Counted from the stretch's first letter, positions 26,881-38,714 are shown. The stretch is DNA of 64,000 bases from Ceratopteris richardii (GCA_020310875.1 CM035413.1:164161806-164225805), one strand, 5' to 3'. The notes: generated by a model not told the origin, from the letters alone. Made by a program: numbers and translations.

Positions 26881-28123
26881 TTGATGACTTTCGGAAGAGG
26901 ATTTCCGGTCAAAGTAGTCAAAATGTTGCTGGGCCCACTTGTTCAGCAATCCAGTAGGGACCAAACCATCGTAACTTAAATTTGCCAACAGAGCGATTCG
27001 ACTTTGCATTGTAAAATAGTACAAGTTGTCCCACCGTAAAGATTGGGGTTTTTAGGTAGCGATCATGAGTTCGAGCTTGTCTTAGCTGTACTTCCTGCAT
27101 AGTTAGAAAACTTTGCCATCGGTGCTCATCCAGTTTTCTGAGTGTATATAGCCGGAATGATAAAGAATCTTCTGGTATTAATTTTTGAGTGAGAGCCACA
27201 CATAAGCTTGGCACAATAATTTCCATGGGTGCTATAGCTTCCAATCCATAAGCTAGTTTGAAGGGTGTTAGACCTGTTGCTACCTTATAGGTAGTTCGGT
27301 ATGCCCATAGGACTGCAGGTAACAGTTGGTCCCATCTTTTCGGTGCTTCCAAAATGAGTTTTCGAAGCATATTCAGCAGGGTCTTGTTTGTACTCTCAGC
27401 CAAACCATTTGCACGAGGATAATATGGTGAGCTTAATTTATGTGTGATCTGAAAAGAATGTGTGAGTACTTTCATTAGATTGTTAACAAAATGAGTGCCC
27501 TGATCTGTAACAAGCTCCAGAGGTAAGCCAAAACGTGGAAAGACATCTTTCAGTAGACACTTTGCTACTGCAACCGTTGTCACAGACTGTAAAGCCCAGG
27601 CTTCTGCCCATCTGGTTGCATAATCAGTACCTGTCAAAATATAACGATTATTACTAAGGATTGTCGGAGGTGTAATAGGTCCGATAAAGTCTAGACCCCA
27701 CTTTTGAAAAGGCTCTAATGGCAAGACAGGTTGTAGAGGGAAAAGATGACGTTGCAGGGGCTGTCCAGATCTTTGACAACTATCACATTGCTTGACAAAT
27801 TGTAATACATCCCTGTACATAGTAGGCCACCAAAGTCCACTCTGCAGAATTTTCCGGTGTGTTAAATCTGCAGCAAAATGTCCGTCGGATGGAATTGAAT
27901 GAGCCAACATAATGACCGAGTTAACTTCATGTGGTGGAACACAATGAAGTAGAACTCCTGTGTAATCCATATAGTATAATTCTCCAGCAATTAACCGAAA
28001 TTTGCGACTGTACACTGCAATTTTCCTACGCATTGCAGGAAAAGCCTGAGAAGGAAGGTATCCATCAGTAAGGAATGTTAATATCTGATCATAATATGTA
28101 GATGGCATAGGTGGGTCTGCCAT
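26880..28123 (-). pseudogene. pol: Element C integrase
   Basis: Open over 26918-28123. Zinc finger: H...H then CDSCQRSG. Core: GLDFIGP, VTDQGTHF, GLAESTNK, giving D, D and E. C-terminal domain: WFGPYWIAEQVG, after which a frameshift carries the text NPLPKVINGSKLRPY in another frame to about 26840. Mostly intact core, so a fairly young degenerate copy. The catalytic residues are present; the C-terminal frameshift is the only defect seen here. Confidence 0.9.
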
Positions 28124-28640
28124 TTCATCATTGGTTGGTTCGAAAACATAAATTGCTGGCGTTGTGTCATCTATACCAACTGGAGCTTGACCGGAATCTA
28201 AACGAGAAAGGAAGTATGCTAAGGCATGTGAACTGCCTGGCCGATGAATAACTTCGTAATCAAATTCTTGTAAAAGTAGAACCCATTGCGCTAATCAACC
28301 TCCTAGATGTTGTTGCCGAACTAGATAGACAAGTGCAGCATGATCTACATGAAAAGTAAATTTACGGCCAAGTAAATAATGCTTGAATTTCTTGACAGAA
28401 TATACTAGACCCAGACATTCCCTTTCAGTTACAGAGTAATTCTTCTCAGCAGGAGCAAGCCTTCGGCTGGCATAGTACACAGGCCGAAACCACTTATCGG
28501 TGTGTTGCATTAGAACGCTCCCTATTGCTATATCTGAAGCATCAACAAATACATGAAATGGGCGATCCCAGTCAGGAGGCTGTAAGATTGGAACCTGTGT
28601 TAGTAATCCCTTTAGACGATCAAAAGCAACTTGATATTCC
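28124..28640 (-). pseudogene. pol: Element C RNase H
   Basis: 28295-28510 gives WFRPVYYASRRLAPAEKNYS, TERECLGLVYSVKKF and FTFHVDHAALVYLV; the first catalytic Asp (FVDASDIAIGSVL) lies just upstream, near 28530. A stop near 28293 separates it from the following connection region that leads into integrase. Confidence 0.85.
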
Positions 28641-28654
28641 TGAGTCCACTCAAA

Positions 28655-29646
28655 TTATCGAGGAGTCTTGGTTATTAATTTGTTCAGTGGTATTGCCAAA
28701 TGAGCAAGCCACCGTAAGTGCCGACCATGCCATCTTATTTGGCCCATGAAGCGCATCACTTCCTTAGGTGTAGTGGGCACAAGTGCTTCTAACACAGCTA
28801 TAATTTTATCTGGATCCATCTGTATACCTTGTGCAGATACAATGTGGCCAAGTAGCCTTCCACATGAAACCGCAAACACAGATTTGTTTGGGTTTAAACA
28901 GAGTTTGTATTCTCTGCACTTTTCAAAGCAACACGTAAATGGAACAGGTGTGCTACCATTTTTCCAAATAACGAAAAATCATCAAGATAAACTTGCATAA
29001 ACGAGATAAGGTAAGGGGAGAATATTTCCTGCATACACCTTTGAAAAGTACTTGGGGCATTTCTTAATCCAAACCACATTACGGTACAAGCAAAAACACC
29101 CCAATTCGTAATGAAAGCGGTCTTTGGAATATCCTGTTCAACCATTCTAACTTGATTATACCCACTCTATCCATCTAGGAATGAATACATTTCATGTCCT
29201 GCTACTCTATCAAGCATGGTGTCAAGAAAAGGTAGCAGAAATGGATCAGGCACCGTAGCTGCGTTCAGTTTCCGGTAGTCCACACAAATTCGTAGTTGCT
29301 TATTCTTTTTAGGAACAATGACAATTGGTGAGATCCATTCAGCATGCTCTACTGGTACAATGAATCCGACTTTGAGTAGCCTATCAAGCTCTGCTTTTAC
29401 CTGTGATGCATAATTCGGATTCATCTGGTAGCTGGGTTGCTTGATTGGTTTTGCTTCCGGCTTCAGCATGACCCTGTGTTGATAAATGCGCGGATCCAAA
29501 CCCTTCATATCTTTGTAATCCCATGCAAAGACGTTGGAGAACTCTCGGAGTAGCTGTATTAAGTCTGCTTGAAATACTTTCGGTAGGCTTTCCTTTATCT
29601 TGATAGGACGCAGGTGGTCCTCATCTCCTAAATTATAGGTGATCAA
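28655..29646 (-). pseudogene. pol: Element C reverse transcriptase
   Basis: 29167-29646 gives the RT start (LLREFSNVFAWDYKDMKG, ISPIVIVPKKNKQLRIC, YSFLDG, then a stop). 28894-29145 continues in the same frame: GLRNAPSTFQRCMQEIF and the active site YLDD (about 28978-28990). A frameshift follows, and 28655-28879 has GRLLGHIVSAQGIQMDPDK and MRFMGQIRWHGR. All core motifs are present, with two stops and one frameshift. Confidence 0.9.
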
Positions 29647-29667
29647 TTGATCCTCTGGGACATAAAA

Positions 29668-30366
29668 TTATCGGGGCTTCTCTGTATCGTCAGCTGGCTT
29701 AAAAAGTTGTTGTAGAGCAGCGTCATCTATAGCAGTGGTATCTTCTTTCTTATTTTCTTTTGTTACAAGCATCACCGTACAAACTATGGGATTCCAATTA
29801 TCTACAACAGATTGTAGATCAACAGTTCCTATGGAGATAAAATCAATATTGTTCTTTAAAAACTCTTCTTCTTCATCATCTGACAACCCATCTAACATAT
29901 GAAATGGTTCTGCAAAATACGGTCTAGCATGCAATTCGCAAGGCTATATAGCATCTAGTTTTACAACATATTTACGATTATTATCTTTGAGAGTGAGTTC
30001 CTATGCAGACCAATCTTGTATAACCTTAGCTTGCTTCAGCCAAGGACGGCCAAAAAGAAGATTATAATCAAGGGTGGATTCTGGTAATTCTAGGACGACA
30101 AAGGTCATCTTAAATGTGGTACCCTGCAAAGTTATTGGTACATTCCGTACAAGTCCTACTGGATGAACTCTTGATTGGTCGGCCATTCTGACAAAAAACT
30201 GAACTGGTTTGATTTCAGTCCATCCCAACTTCTTACATAGAGCAGCAGTAGCAATGTTGACACCAGATCCTCCATCAATTAGTACCTGTGTAATTTTATG
30301 ATTTTTATACCATACCGTAATTAAAGTAACCGAATGATCGACCGTAGAATCAGGTTCCGATTGCAC
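29668..30366 (-). pseudogene. pol: Element C protease and linker
   Basis: 30001-30366 holds a retropepsin: VLIDGGSGVNIAT (catalytic Asp in DGGSG) and LLFGRPWLKQ. A stop then interrupts the same frame; 29668-29934 is an acidic linker (DDEEEEFLKNN) before RT. Gag, protease, linker and RT share one frame, each separated by a single stop. Confidence 0.85.
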
Positions 30367-30420
30367 TGTGGCTGTTGCTAGAATGCAGGCAGATTCAAGA
30401 CTAAACTGTTGCTGGAATTG

Positions 30421-32505
30421 TTATCGAACTCCTGGTACTAGTGCAAGTAATTGGCCAAGAGGAAGAGTAATGGAAACTTTAGATAAAATCTCCCAGGCCT
30501 TATGTGATTGAATTGTGCCTTCCACGGATTCTGAAGATGATGCGCCGGCTGAAGAGGATGTGTCTGCTGAAGATGATGTGCCTGCCACTGAATTAGAATC
30601 TTGTTTTTGTGTTCCTTCCTTGGTTAGTGGAGTCTGGGTCACTGGAATAGGATCTGGAAACACGGGAGGTTCGGCGGTGGTCCATTGACTGGCCTTATCA
30701 TACATCCTTTGTTGTTCACGTATTCCTGGTTCAAATACTTCTGCCGCTGGTTGCAGTTGCTTACCGGATCGGGTCTGAATTACTGCAGCTTGCGTTTCTA
30801 CTGGTGTGATTTGTACCATATTAGTCATTGGGTTGTGACGTTCTTTCTTCCTCTGACCATACTCAGTTGCATCCTTACAAAATCTTCTAATGTGGCCAAA
30901 TTCACCACAAAAATGGCAGCGCGGTGGTGGCAAATTGGGATTTTCCTGTGCTGGTCTGGCCTGCCAGCGATTTGCATTGTAGTTATTATTTCTCTGTCCT
31001 CTGTAATTTCGATAGCCTTGTTGCTGGTTGTTTCTCATTTGCGGAGGTACATAATGATTGGCTGGCTGTCCTAGTTCCTGTATAATAGCATTGACAGTTG
31101 CGGTTCCCTGCACTTTGGTGTTGTATGCACAGTTTTTGGTAGTATGTCCGGTCGTGTTGCAGATAGCGCAAAACAATTGATTAAGTGCACAAGTGGTACT
31201 AGTGTGCCCTGAATTCTTGCATGTGGTGCAGAACATTTGTCTGGTCGGGTCTTCTACAACATTTTTATTTGCCTTTAACCATTCTAAGGCTTCTGTAAAT
31301 CCTCCAACCTTGTTTTCCAACTGTAAAGTCATTGCAATCACTGCATCTAGCGTCATAGCTCCTACATAGCTTATGATCATAATCTGTTTAAGTTGCGGAG
31401 TCAATCCATTGATAAACAATTGAGTGATAACGTCATCCGGTAGGTTGGCATGTGCTGGTGGTAACTGCCTCAAATGAGTCCTGAATAGAGTGGCGTATTC
31501 CTGCACTATTTGATTTATCTTCTGTCTATTGTTTTGCAGGTAGTCAAAAATTTCGGCTAGATTTCTCTTTAGCATGAATCTCTGCAAAAATGCATCCCTT
31601 ACTGCTTCATAGGTGCCGAAATGGTTAATATCATATTCTGTAAGCCATCTAGCTACTTCGTTAACTAATGTCGACTGGAAAACAATAGCCTTATACGCCG
31701 GATCAGGTGGATGGTTGAGCACTGTGTAACTTATCTCAAATGTGCGTACATGAGCATCTGGGTCATCTCCTGGAAATCCACCAAATTTAGTATACGTTAC
31801 TCCTGTTGGAGTCGGCCTTGGAGGGCATAGTTGTTGTTGTTGCTGTTGTTGCTGCCCGTTCATGGCTCTGATGGTTGTATTGTGACTATCTTCTGTATCC
31901 CGAGGCTGAATATCTGAGCTATCGGAATCTGTATCGTCAACTTGTGCACTTTCCGGTTCAATAATCTTGTTCAGTATGTTTCGAATCTCAGTTTCGAACA
32001 AGCTACCTTCCTTCTTGATGTCAAATGTAGGGAAGCTTACTCCCAATAGCGGTGACTGGGCTGAAGATTCACCAAGAAATAGTAAACCGTCGCCGAAAAA
32101 CTGTGATCTTTCAGCAATTGGTACTGGAGCAACACCGAAAGGTGTCGAATCTTCACCAAAACAAGGTGTTTTTTCTCCTTCACTAATTTCTTTGGATAAG
32201 GTGCTTCTAGTCGTAAACAAATTTGAATCTTTACCCAATGTTGTTAAACTCACTTCAGGCTGCGTCCTGGTAGATTCTGGAGTTACTATATCTTCGACAG
32301 ACTGTGCCGAAATCGTACCGGAATTTACCAAAGGTGTAGCACGTTCCACCAGAATATGATCGGAATCACTACTAACGTTCTTCACTTTCTTAACAACTGG
32401 GTTAGACCTAGCTGTACTTCTACCTCCCGGAGGCATCCTTAGCAAATTAGGTACCCCAGGCTGGCGGTTCTTTGGATACGTTTCACCGGATCGAGTAACC
32501 GGCAT
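30421..32505 (-). CDS. gag: Element C gag (694 aa)
   Basis: Full-length gag on the reverse strand. N-terminal MPVTRSGE and a Ser/Glu-rich part, a Q run (QQQQQQQ), then the capsid domain (FGGFPGDDPDAHVRTFEIS, VARWLTEYDINHFGTYEAV) and three zinc knuckles: CTTCKNSGHTSTTC, CAICNTTGHTTKNC and CHFCGEFGHIRRFC. It ends at TAA 30421-30423; the frame continues into protease. The Q run is from a CAA/CAG triplet repeat (31829-31851 on the + strand). Confidence 0.95.
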   Translation of the reverse strand: MPVTRSGETYPKNRQPGVPNLLRMPPGGRSTARSNPVVKKVKNVSSDSDHILVERATPLVNSGTISAQSVEDIVTPESTRTQPEVSLTTLGKDSNLFTTRSTLSKEISEGEKTPCFGEDSTPFGVAPVPIAERSQFFGDGLLFLGESSAQSPLLGVSFPTFDIKKEGSLFETEIRNILNKIIEPESAQVDDTDSDSSDIQPRDTEDSHNTTIRAMNGQQQQQQQQLCPPRPTPTGVTYTKFGGFPGDDPDAHVRTFEISYTVLNHPPDPAYKAIVFQSTLVNEVARWLTEYDINHFGTYEAVRDAFLQRFMLKRNLAEIFDYLQNNRQKINQIVQEYATLFRTHLRQLPPAHANLPDDVITQLFINGLTPQLKQIMIISYVGAMTLDAVIAMTLQLENKVGGFTEALEWLKANKNVVEDPTRQMFCTTCKNSGHTSTTCALNQLFCAICNTTGHTTKNCAYNTKVQGTATVNAIIQELGQPANHYVPPQMRNNQQQGYRNYRGQRNNNYNANRWQARPAQENPNLPPPRCHFCGEFGHIRRFCKDATEYGQRKKERHNPMTNMVQITPVETQAAVIQTRSGKQLQPAAEVFEPGIREQQRMYDKASQWTTAEPPVFPDPIPVTQTPLTKEGTQKQDSNSVAGTSSSADTSSSAGASSSESVEGTIQSHKAWEILSKVSITLPLGQLLALVPGVR

Positions 32506-32604
32506 GTATCATCTTTTGTACTAATCGCGTACTATTACTGTCGATTTACAATTTACAGTCACGTTTCCACAACTGGTTTGCAACAATCTGATCTGTTGCC
32601 ATCT

Positions 32605-32621
32605 TCCCACAGATGGCACCA
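32605..32621 (-). other. Primer binding site of element C
   Basis: On the reverse strand TGGTGCCATCTGTGGGA starts one base after the LTR end. This type of site is common in plant gypsy elements; I do not name the tRNA. Confidence 0.75.
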
Positions 32622-32622
32622 G

Positions 32623-33505
32623 TGTTAAACGCTGTATTCTAACTGTCAGAAGTGCGTTTAAACGATTATTGGGTTCTTGGGAGTGGAAGGGGTCTGTTAG
32701 ACAGAGGCCCTATACTCAGTTCCCAAACTAACCACTTCCACACAGCAATATACCGATGATGAGAGCTCTATCAAGATTCTATTGTACTTAGACATTTACA
32801 GTTCACGGTTTAGCTCAGCCAACGTGTATCGAATACGCTAAGATGCTATATTGCATCTGCACATAAACTTACTGAAAATACCAGAGACAGGAGTAATCGT
32901 TCAACCTATACCGAATAGGTACCACCATCCGATCAACATCCGAAGACACAGAGAATTCGAGTGTTTCAGATACAACGTATTGAAGGTTTAGTACGCAACC
33001 CAAGAAATCCTTACTGTAGCTTAACCCTTACCGTATGATGACAGATCTCAATGCTGAAGACAACACGATCCCGCACAGTGTTAGAGACACTGCCACGGTT
33101 ACACAGACTTCACCAAACAACTGGCAGAACATTCCAAGAACGAGTATTACCGCAATACGCGGAACTTAACACAACAATCGCAATAAGGATTCGCTGACGA
33201 TTCACTTCAGACAACAGTCCAACGCTCTACTGGATGTAAATGAAACTCACAACCACAACAGAGATCGATAGACAACAAAACGGATATGCGCAGTATACTT
33301 AGAATACTCAAAAATTAGACAAACAATGCTACAGCAATGCTCAGACAATCACCCAAACGGACAGTCTGGTGATTCCACAAATCGTCACTTGCACGTCTCT
33401 TTTTCATTGCTTTATATAAAAGATTACAACTGTCAAAGTAACAACTTTTCGCGCGTGCGAAACAAAATTCAGTTATACAATTGCCAATCCGGCGGCCGAC
33501 TAACA
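32623..33505 (-). repeat. Element C 5' LTR (883 bp)
   Basis: On the reverse strand it runs from TGTTAGTCGGCC (ending at 33505) to GTTTAACA (32623). It has TG...CA ends, a TATA-like box (reverse of GCTTTATATAAAAG at 33409-33422), and is followed by the primer site. The right flank is GCAGA of copia D. No second copy is present in the window. Confidence 0.85.
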
Positions 33506-34190
33506 GCAGAGATGTAATTGATGAGAACAATTCATGGTATGAAGATTCATGCAGGAAGGTCAAATTTCCATATGACCTTGAAGAAGATTTTCCAAAGCTT
33601 GGTAGAGAACATCAACCAAGGACTGAAGAACAATATACTTTAGAAGATGATGAAGAAACTCAGATGGAAAAAATCAAAGCATGGAAATCTAAAGGTAAAG
33701 CAAAATTGCAAGAACTTGGACATGAGGCAGAATCATCACAACAAGGCTAAAGAAGATCTATAAGGGAAAGAAAAAAGCCAGAAAGGTATGGGTTTGACAC
33801 CTCATTAGTAACTAAACATTCTATTTACATAGCACAGGACATAAATCAAGAGGAGCCATCATCCTTTGAAGAGGCCAAAGCAAAATCAGAATGGAAGCAT
33901 GCAATGAAGGAAGAAATTGAAGCACTTGAAGAAAACAACACTTGGGATTTGGTGCCCAAGACTTCATCTATGAAGGTAGTAGGCTCAAGATGGATCTATA
34001 AACTCAAGAAGAATTCTTATGGTTCCATAAACAGGTATAAGGCAAGGCTTGTAGCAAAAGGCTTTGTACAAACTCAAAGATGCCTACTATTAGGGTTTTG
34101 CTTAGTATTGCCTCTTCCAAGAATTGGAAGATACTTCAACTAGATGTAAAGAATGCATTCTTAAATGGTTGGATAACATAAGAGGTATAT
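33506..34190 (+). pseudogene. pol: Copia D integrase-RT linker and RT start
   Basis: ENNSWYEDS then YDLEEDFPKLG and KIKAWKSKGKAK (linker), a TAA near 33748, then EWKHAMKEEIEALEENNTW and GSRWIYKLKKNSYGSINRYKA (RT fingers), broken by a frameshift near 34075. Confidence 0.85.
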
Positions 34191-35346
34191 ATGGCACAAC
34201 CACCTGGTTTTGAGAATCAAGTTTATCCTGATTATGTGTGTAAACTTAAGAAAGCATTGTATGGTCTCAAGCAACCCCAAGAGCTTGGAATTTTAGACTT
34301 GTTTCATTCTTGCACGACAAAGGCTTTCAACCAAGCAAGGCAGATCCTTCACTCTTTATTAAAAAGAGTAACTCTGAGGTCATCTATCTATGTGTATGTG
34401 TAGATGATATTATATTGACAGGAAATGATGCAGATGGTATGAAGAAGATCAAAGATATGATGAGAGAAGAATTCAAGATAAGTGATTTAGGTTCACTTAC
34501 CTACTTCCTAGGTTTGGAAGTTGTTTACAAAGATCATGGTTTATTTCTCACTCAATGGAAGTATATCAAGGATATGTTAGCAAAATTCAAGATGGAGGAT
34601 TGCAAAATTGTAGGTACTCCAATGGAGGTCAATCATAAATTGAGCTCACATGAAGGTGAACTCATAGAGGACATCACATCATATCAAAGTCTTGTGGGTA
34701 GTCTCAACTATGCCACATTGACAAGGGTAGATATATGCTATAGTGTGAGTGTGCTAAGTGAATTCATGCACAACCCAAGGGAACCACACATGGATGCTGC
34801 TAAGAGGATACTCAAATATCTCAAAGGAACCATAAATGAAGGACTTTATTATCCTTATGTATCTGATTTAGGGTTGAAGCTATATTTTGATACAGATTGG
34901 GTTGGCTCCAAGGAAGATAGAAGGAGCACTTCAGGTTATCTTACCTTTACAAGTTCAAAGCTTATTTCATGGTGATCCAAGAAGCAACCCACAGTTGCTC
35001 TCTCTTCTACTGAAGCTGAATATAGAGGTCTTGCCATAGCTACATAAGAAGCTATGTGGATGAAGACATTATTCAAAGATCTTGCATTGGAATTTGGAAC
35101 TCCAACTGTTTTTGGTGACAACATGAGTTCTATTCATTTAGCTGCCAACCCTATTTTTCATGCAACAACTAAACACATTGAAGTTCATTATCACTATGTA
35201 AGAGAAAAGGTTCTAAGCAAAGAGATTCAGATACCATATGTGTCCACTCATCAACAATGTGCAGATATTTTGACCAAAGCATTGGATGGTACAAAACTTT
35301 GCAAATTCAAGGCTATGATTGGATTGCAGGTTATTCTTAAAGATTG
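34191..35346 (+). pseudogene. pol: Copia D reverse transcriptase and RNase H
   Basis: 34191-34300 has AQPPGFENQVYPD and KLKKALYGLKQ. 34310-34975 is a long open piece with the active site CVDDIILTG (usual Tyr of YVDD changed to Cys), LTYFLGLEVV, QWKYIKDMLAKF and SLVGSLNYATLTR. RNase H: DTDWVGSKEDRRSTSGYL, SSTEAEYRGLAIAT, then GDNMSSIHLAANP, TKHIEVHYHYVREKV and ADILTKAL up to 35346. Stops at 34973 and 35045 and a frameshift near 34290. Confidence 0.9.
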
Positions 35347-35362
35347 AAGACCTCAAGCATAC

Positions 35363-36250
35363 TTGGCTTGAGGGGGAGATGTTGGAACAAATCCATTACA
35401 AGCTTAAGTATTGGCTTGAGTTTTTAAGAGAAGACAATGTATGGAAATCTAAGAGTTCACTTGTGAACTCACCCTTGTAATTGTTTGATCATTTACTTGA
35501 TGTAAAAGTAAAAGGAATCAAAAGTGGTCGAGTTCACTTGATAAAAATAGAGAGAAGCCACAAATTCTTGATTTGGAGGTTGGATAATAAATCAATCTCT
35601 AAAAATTAGGAAACTACTTTTAGGTGAGCAAGATTCAAATTCAAACGTTGGCTCCAAAACTCTCTATATATACATGGCAGTTTAGTCACACTTTGGCGTC
35701 CATAACCTGAGATATATGCTATATCAAGTGTGGATACAAGGCACACACATGTATCTTTAATTTCATTGTATTTTACAATCAATATACATTCATATTTATG
35801 ATCATACAAGTTCATATCTTCATGGTTGTGTGAGTCTATTGTTCACTGTTATGCTTCTCAGATTGTTTAGTCATCTTGCAGAGATCACTACTCTCAGTAT
35901 GGTGCATCATTTTCAATGCTTTAACTTGATAAAGTTTTCTTTTTATGTCTACTATATTCTCACAAAATTTCATTTCTATTGGAATTCTCAGTCTTGAGTT
36001 ATGTTTAGTTGAAGTCAACCATGTCTGTCCATATTCACTTCTCTGCAGATTTTTGATTTTTTCCAGTCAACTTGTGAGAGCTGGTTCTCCACGTGTACTT
36101 CATCAAATTGCATGATTCAAAGCTTGTTGCATTCAAAATATTGTCTAGTATTAGCATACAAAATTGCATAATCATTGAATATTTGAATATTGAGTTAGGA
36201 TCATGTTTCTACTCACTGGTCTAAGTACTGTTGCAGCCCGTGAAAATCGG
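35363..36250 (+). repeat. Copia D polypurine tract and 3' LTR
   Basis: GGCTTGAGGGGGAGA is followed by TGTTGGAACA at 35380, the usual copia LTR start, 36 bp after the RNase H stop. A TATA-like CTATATATAC lies near 35663. The LTR end is not clear because no second copy is in the window; the estimate 36250 is from the length of such LTRs and the change to repeat X at about 36347. Confidence 0.6.
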
Positions 36251-36346
36251 GATGATGTCATACTTTGTTAAACTTCATTCTCATCGTGTGATTCACTATT
36301 TCTCATGATATTACTCTTGAAAGTTATCTCTCTAAGTTAAATAGAG

Positions 36347-36638
36347 TTTCCCAAAATGAATTAAGCTAATTGCTACTGTGCTCAAACAATTATTCAAAAC
36401 ACTGGATAGGTGTATGAATCAATATAACAAGTTTTTTCACCTTTGAATTAATTCTAGCTCATCTGTTTTGATCTATCTTTTTGAGATTGATCTTCCAAAG
36501 TACATAGGGTGTCTAACACATCCATTGGCAAGCTAAAAGGGCCCACCACATACTCCTAGAGTTCATTTGGCTGGTGAAGATCAAGGATTTTGCAGTACCA
36601 CTTCATCTTCAAACACATATCTATCCATCTCTTCACAA
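36347..36638. repeat. Repeat X, copy 2 (uninterrupted)
   Basis: Diverged but collinear copy of 1-283 plus 17098-17120, including the place where element A inserted in copy 1 (CAAACACATATCTATCC here). Non-coding. It ends where a copia-K-type LTR fragment begins. Confidence 0.75.
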
Positions 36639-36741
36639 TAGGTGTATATAAAAGCTGGGGAAAAGAACCTCCTAAAGAGGGAAAAAAGTGTCCTGGTGGT
36701 CCTAGTGTGTTCACACACATCACTACCTAAATATATCAACA
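36639..36741 (-). repeat. Truncated LTR fragment of the copia K family
   Basis: TAGGTGTATATAAAAG to ATATATCAACA matches the last about 100 bp of the LTRs at 46110-46341 and 54981-55077 (for example CCTCCTAAAGAGGGAAAAAAGTG). The left part of the LTR is missing. By comparison with K its sense is the reverse strand. Confidence 0.75.
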
Positions 36742-37730
36742 TAGTTTTTGGGTATTTGCATCATTATTTGGGTATTTATTTTATGCTGGTTGATGGGGGA
36801 ATAACTTTTTATCAAACAAAATACTTGGACACATTATTGCAATGTTTTGGCCATGAAAATTCCAAACCTCTTGCCCCTCCCATGGAGATAATTCTATGAT
36901 TGATTCTTCATGATGTTGGGGATGCATTTGATGTTGTTCTCTATTATAATATTGTTGGATGCTTGATTTACTCATGCACGAACTGACCTCATATTCAATT
37001 TGTTGTCTCTCATATGAGCAAGTTTATGCATTACCAAGGTGTCAAGCAATGGTAGGTAGTTAAGTGCATCTTTCATTACTTTAGTGGTATTAACCTACTT
37101 GTATTGTTTTATCCCAAGAGGGGATCATTACCACCATGTTTACATGTTTTCTCTAACTCATATTAGGCTGATTGTTATGACACGTGTGTGTCTACTAGTG
37201 GATTTTTCTTCATGCTTGATAGCTCATGCATATCTTGGTTGAACAAGAAGTAGACTAGTGTGGACATTTCTAGTTGTGAGGCTAAGTATAGGGCAACTTT
37301 CATAGCTCTATTGAGTGTGTCAGGCTCAAATATCTTTTGGTTGATTTCAACATTGGTCAATCTTCTTAAATCGCCATCTTTATTGGAAGTCAAAGCGCAT
37401 TGGCAATTGCAAGGAACCCTGTGTTCCATGCTCACAAAATTCACATTGAGGTGTACTAGCATTATGTCAAGAATAGACTCTCTATTGAAGAGATCAATTT
37501 GGGTTATGTGCCCACACAAAATAATGTTGCACAACTTTTCACAAAGACTCTACCTAGGGAGAAATTTGAAGCTTTTTGTGAAGCTTTGGGCTTACTTTCT
37601 TTTGTGAATTGATTTCATTCCACATAGCTTGGAACTTCCTTATACATGCATGCCAAATCCTTGTTCACTTCATGACTCCCAAGGGTGATTTTTCATATAT
37701 TTTTGTAGCGATGACTATAACTCTAATGGA
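36742..37730 (+). mobile_element. Strongly decayed copia element of the K family, RT to 3' LTR start
   Basis: RT remnants (YLGIYFMLVDGGITFYQTKY, then PMEIIL), a second area near 36900-37260 with shared copia RT/RNase H text but no open frame, RNase H end at 37376-37610 (HIEVY, VPTQNNVAQLFTKTLPREKF, EAFCEALGLL), then sequence parallel to K downstream of its stop, CCCAAGGGTGATT as remnant of the polypurine tract, and a decayed LTR start at about 37694. The last part is about 75% like K by eye. Confidence 0.75.
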
Positions 37731-38680
37731 TCACTTATCTTTGTACCATCATTTAGTAATACACTTAGTTTTGTATTGTTCTCCAAGCTTCTTCTTCTTC
37801 TTCTTCTTCTTTGTGTTGTTTGTGTGCTTTTGCAATCCTCAAACTCAAATACTTACCCAAAAATTCTGCCATCACATGCATGTTTAGAAGGTGCCTCAAA
37901 TTCAAGAAAAGAGGACACCAAATTATATTTTTTTCAAGTATGACAAGCTATCAAATTTAGATGACCAAATGCATCCCAAGGTTTTCGATTGAGATAGCTT
38001 CAAAATTCTAAACTACACATATACAATCAATCATAGATTTTCCATAATTTGAGAACTTATGCAACCCACATTATATCTTAGCACATGCAATAACATTTTC
38101 ACCTTCAAAGACATCATGAATTGTACACATGTAATTAACAAACTTGACTATCGACACAATCTCGACGAGTGTTGGCACTTATAGCATATTCTTCTTGATT
38201 CTTAGCAAATATAAAACACCTTATAATGTGAACGTACTACCATTAATAGAAAAGATGATAATATTTCCAACTCTTATAGAAAGATAAGAGGACTTTGCAC
38301 ATGTGATAGTACTCCATGTGGGGATAAACTCAAGTGAAATGGAAAAATCACATTGATAGGTAATATATTTTGCTATGTGATTATCAAAGCACCACTTATC
38401 TAACTCAACAACATGTTAAGATATCAAACTCAACATGTGATGATTATGGATGACATGTACCATTTTTCGTTTCTTTAACATGTATAGTGATTATGTCGAT
38501 GCATGTCAATGATATTTTCCATGACCTTCATTGGATTTCTCTATCGAGGGTGATGGCATATCTATTTTCTTGCCAGATCACTCGTTCACAAGCATTAGAG
38601 TTTATTTATGTATTGCACTTTATATATTACACTATTTGGATTGTTGTATTAGGTCATTTCTTGTTTATTTTCTTTATATA
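37731..38680. other. AT-rich stretch with microsatellite (TTC)n
   Basis: (TTC)n at 37787-37811. No coding sequence recognised. A TGTTGGCACT at 38169 may be the left end of an LTR that ends at 38809, see that entry. Confidence 0.5.
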
Positions 38681-38681
38681 A

Positions 38682-38714
38682 TAGAAGAAGAAGAAGAAGA
38701 GGAAGAAGAAGAAG
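38682..38714 (+). repeat. (GAA)n microsatellite
   Basis: AGAAGAAG repeated with one GGA interruption. It lies about 100 bp before a possible LTR end. Confidence 0.9.

Larger units (their letters stand above)
26013..33505 (-). mobile_element. Element C: Ty3/gypsy element lacking its 3' end
   Basis: Reverse strand: 5' LTR (32623-33505), primer site, gag, protease, RT, RNase H, integrase, and a truncated extra ORF. Its right border interrupts copia D in the codon run NSRDVI..ENNSW. No 3' LTR or polypurine tract exists on the left; the extra ORF runs straight into element H integrase near 26012. A deletion or recombination removed the 3' end. Lineage not certain; the primer site TGGTGCCATCTGTGGG and the extra ORF suggest a Tat/Athila-side element. 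Confidence 0.85.
33506..36250 (+). mobile_element. Copia D: RT, RNase H and 3' LTR
   Basis: The + strand copia element into which element C inserted. It starts in the integrase-RT linker at the codons RDVI and runs to the polypurine tract and 3' LTR. Its 5' half is missing, removed with the left side of element C. Related to copia 1 through the linker text, but a separate copy. The 3' boundary of the LTR is not resolved. Confidence 0.85.

Noticed and set aside
30685-31074. + strand 129-codon open frame
   Set aside because: Antisense of the well-supported gag of element C; hydrophobic by virtue of the gag codons only.
17125-35346. Copia 1 and copia D as two halves of one element
   Set aside because: Copia 1 contains its own version of the integrase-RT linker (18985-19120) that is also present in copia D, so they are separate copies.
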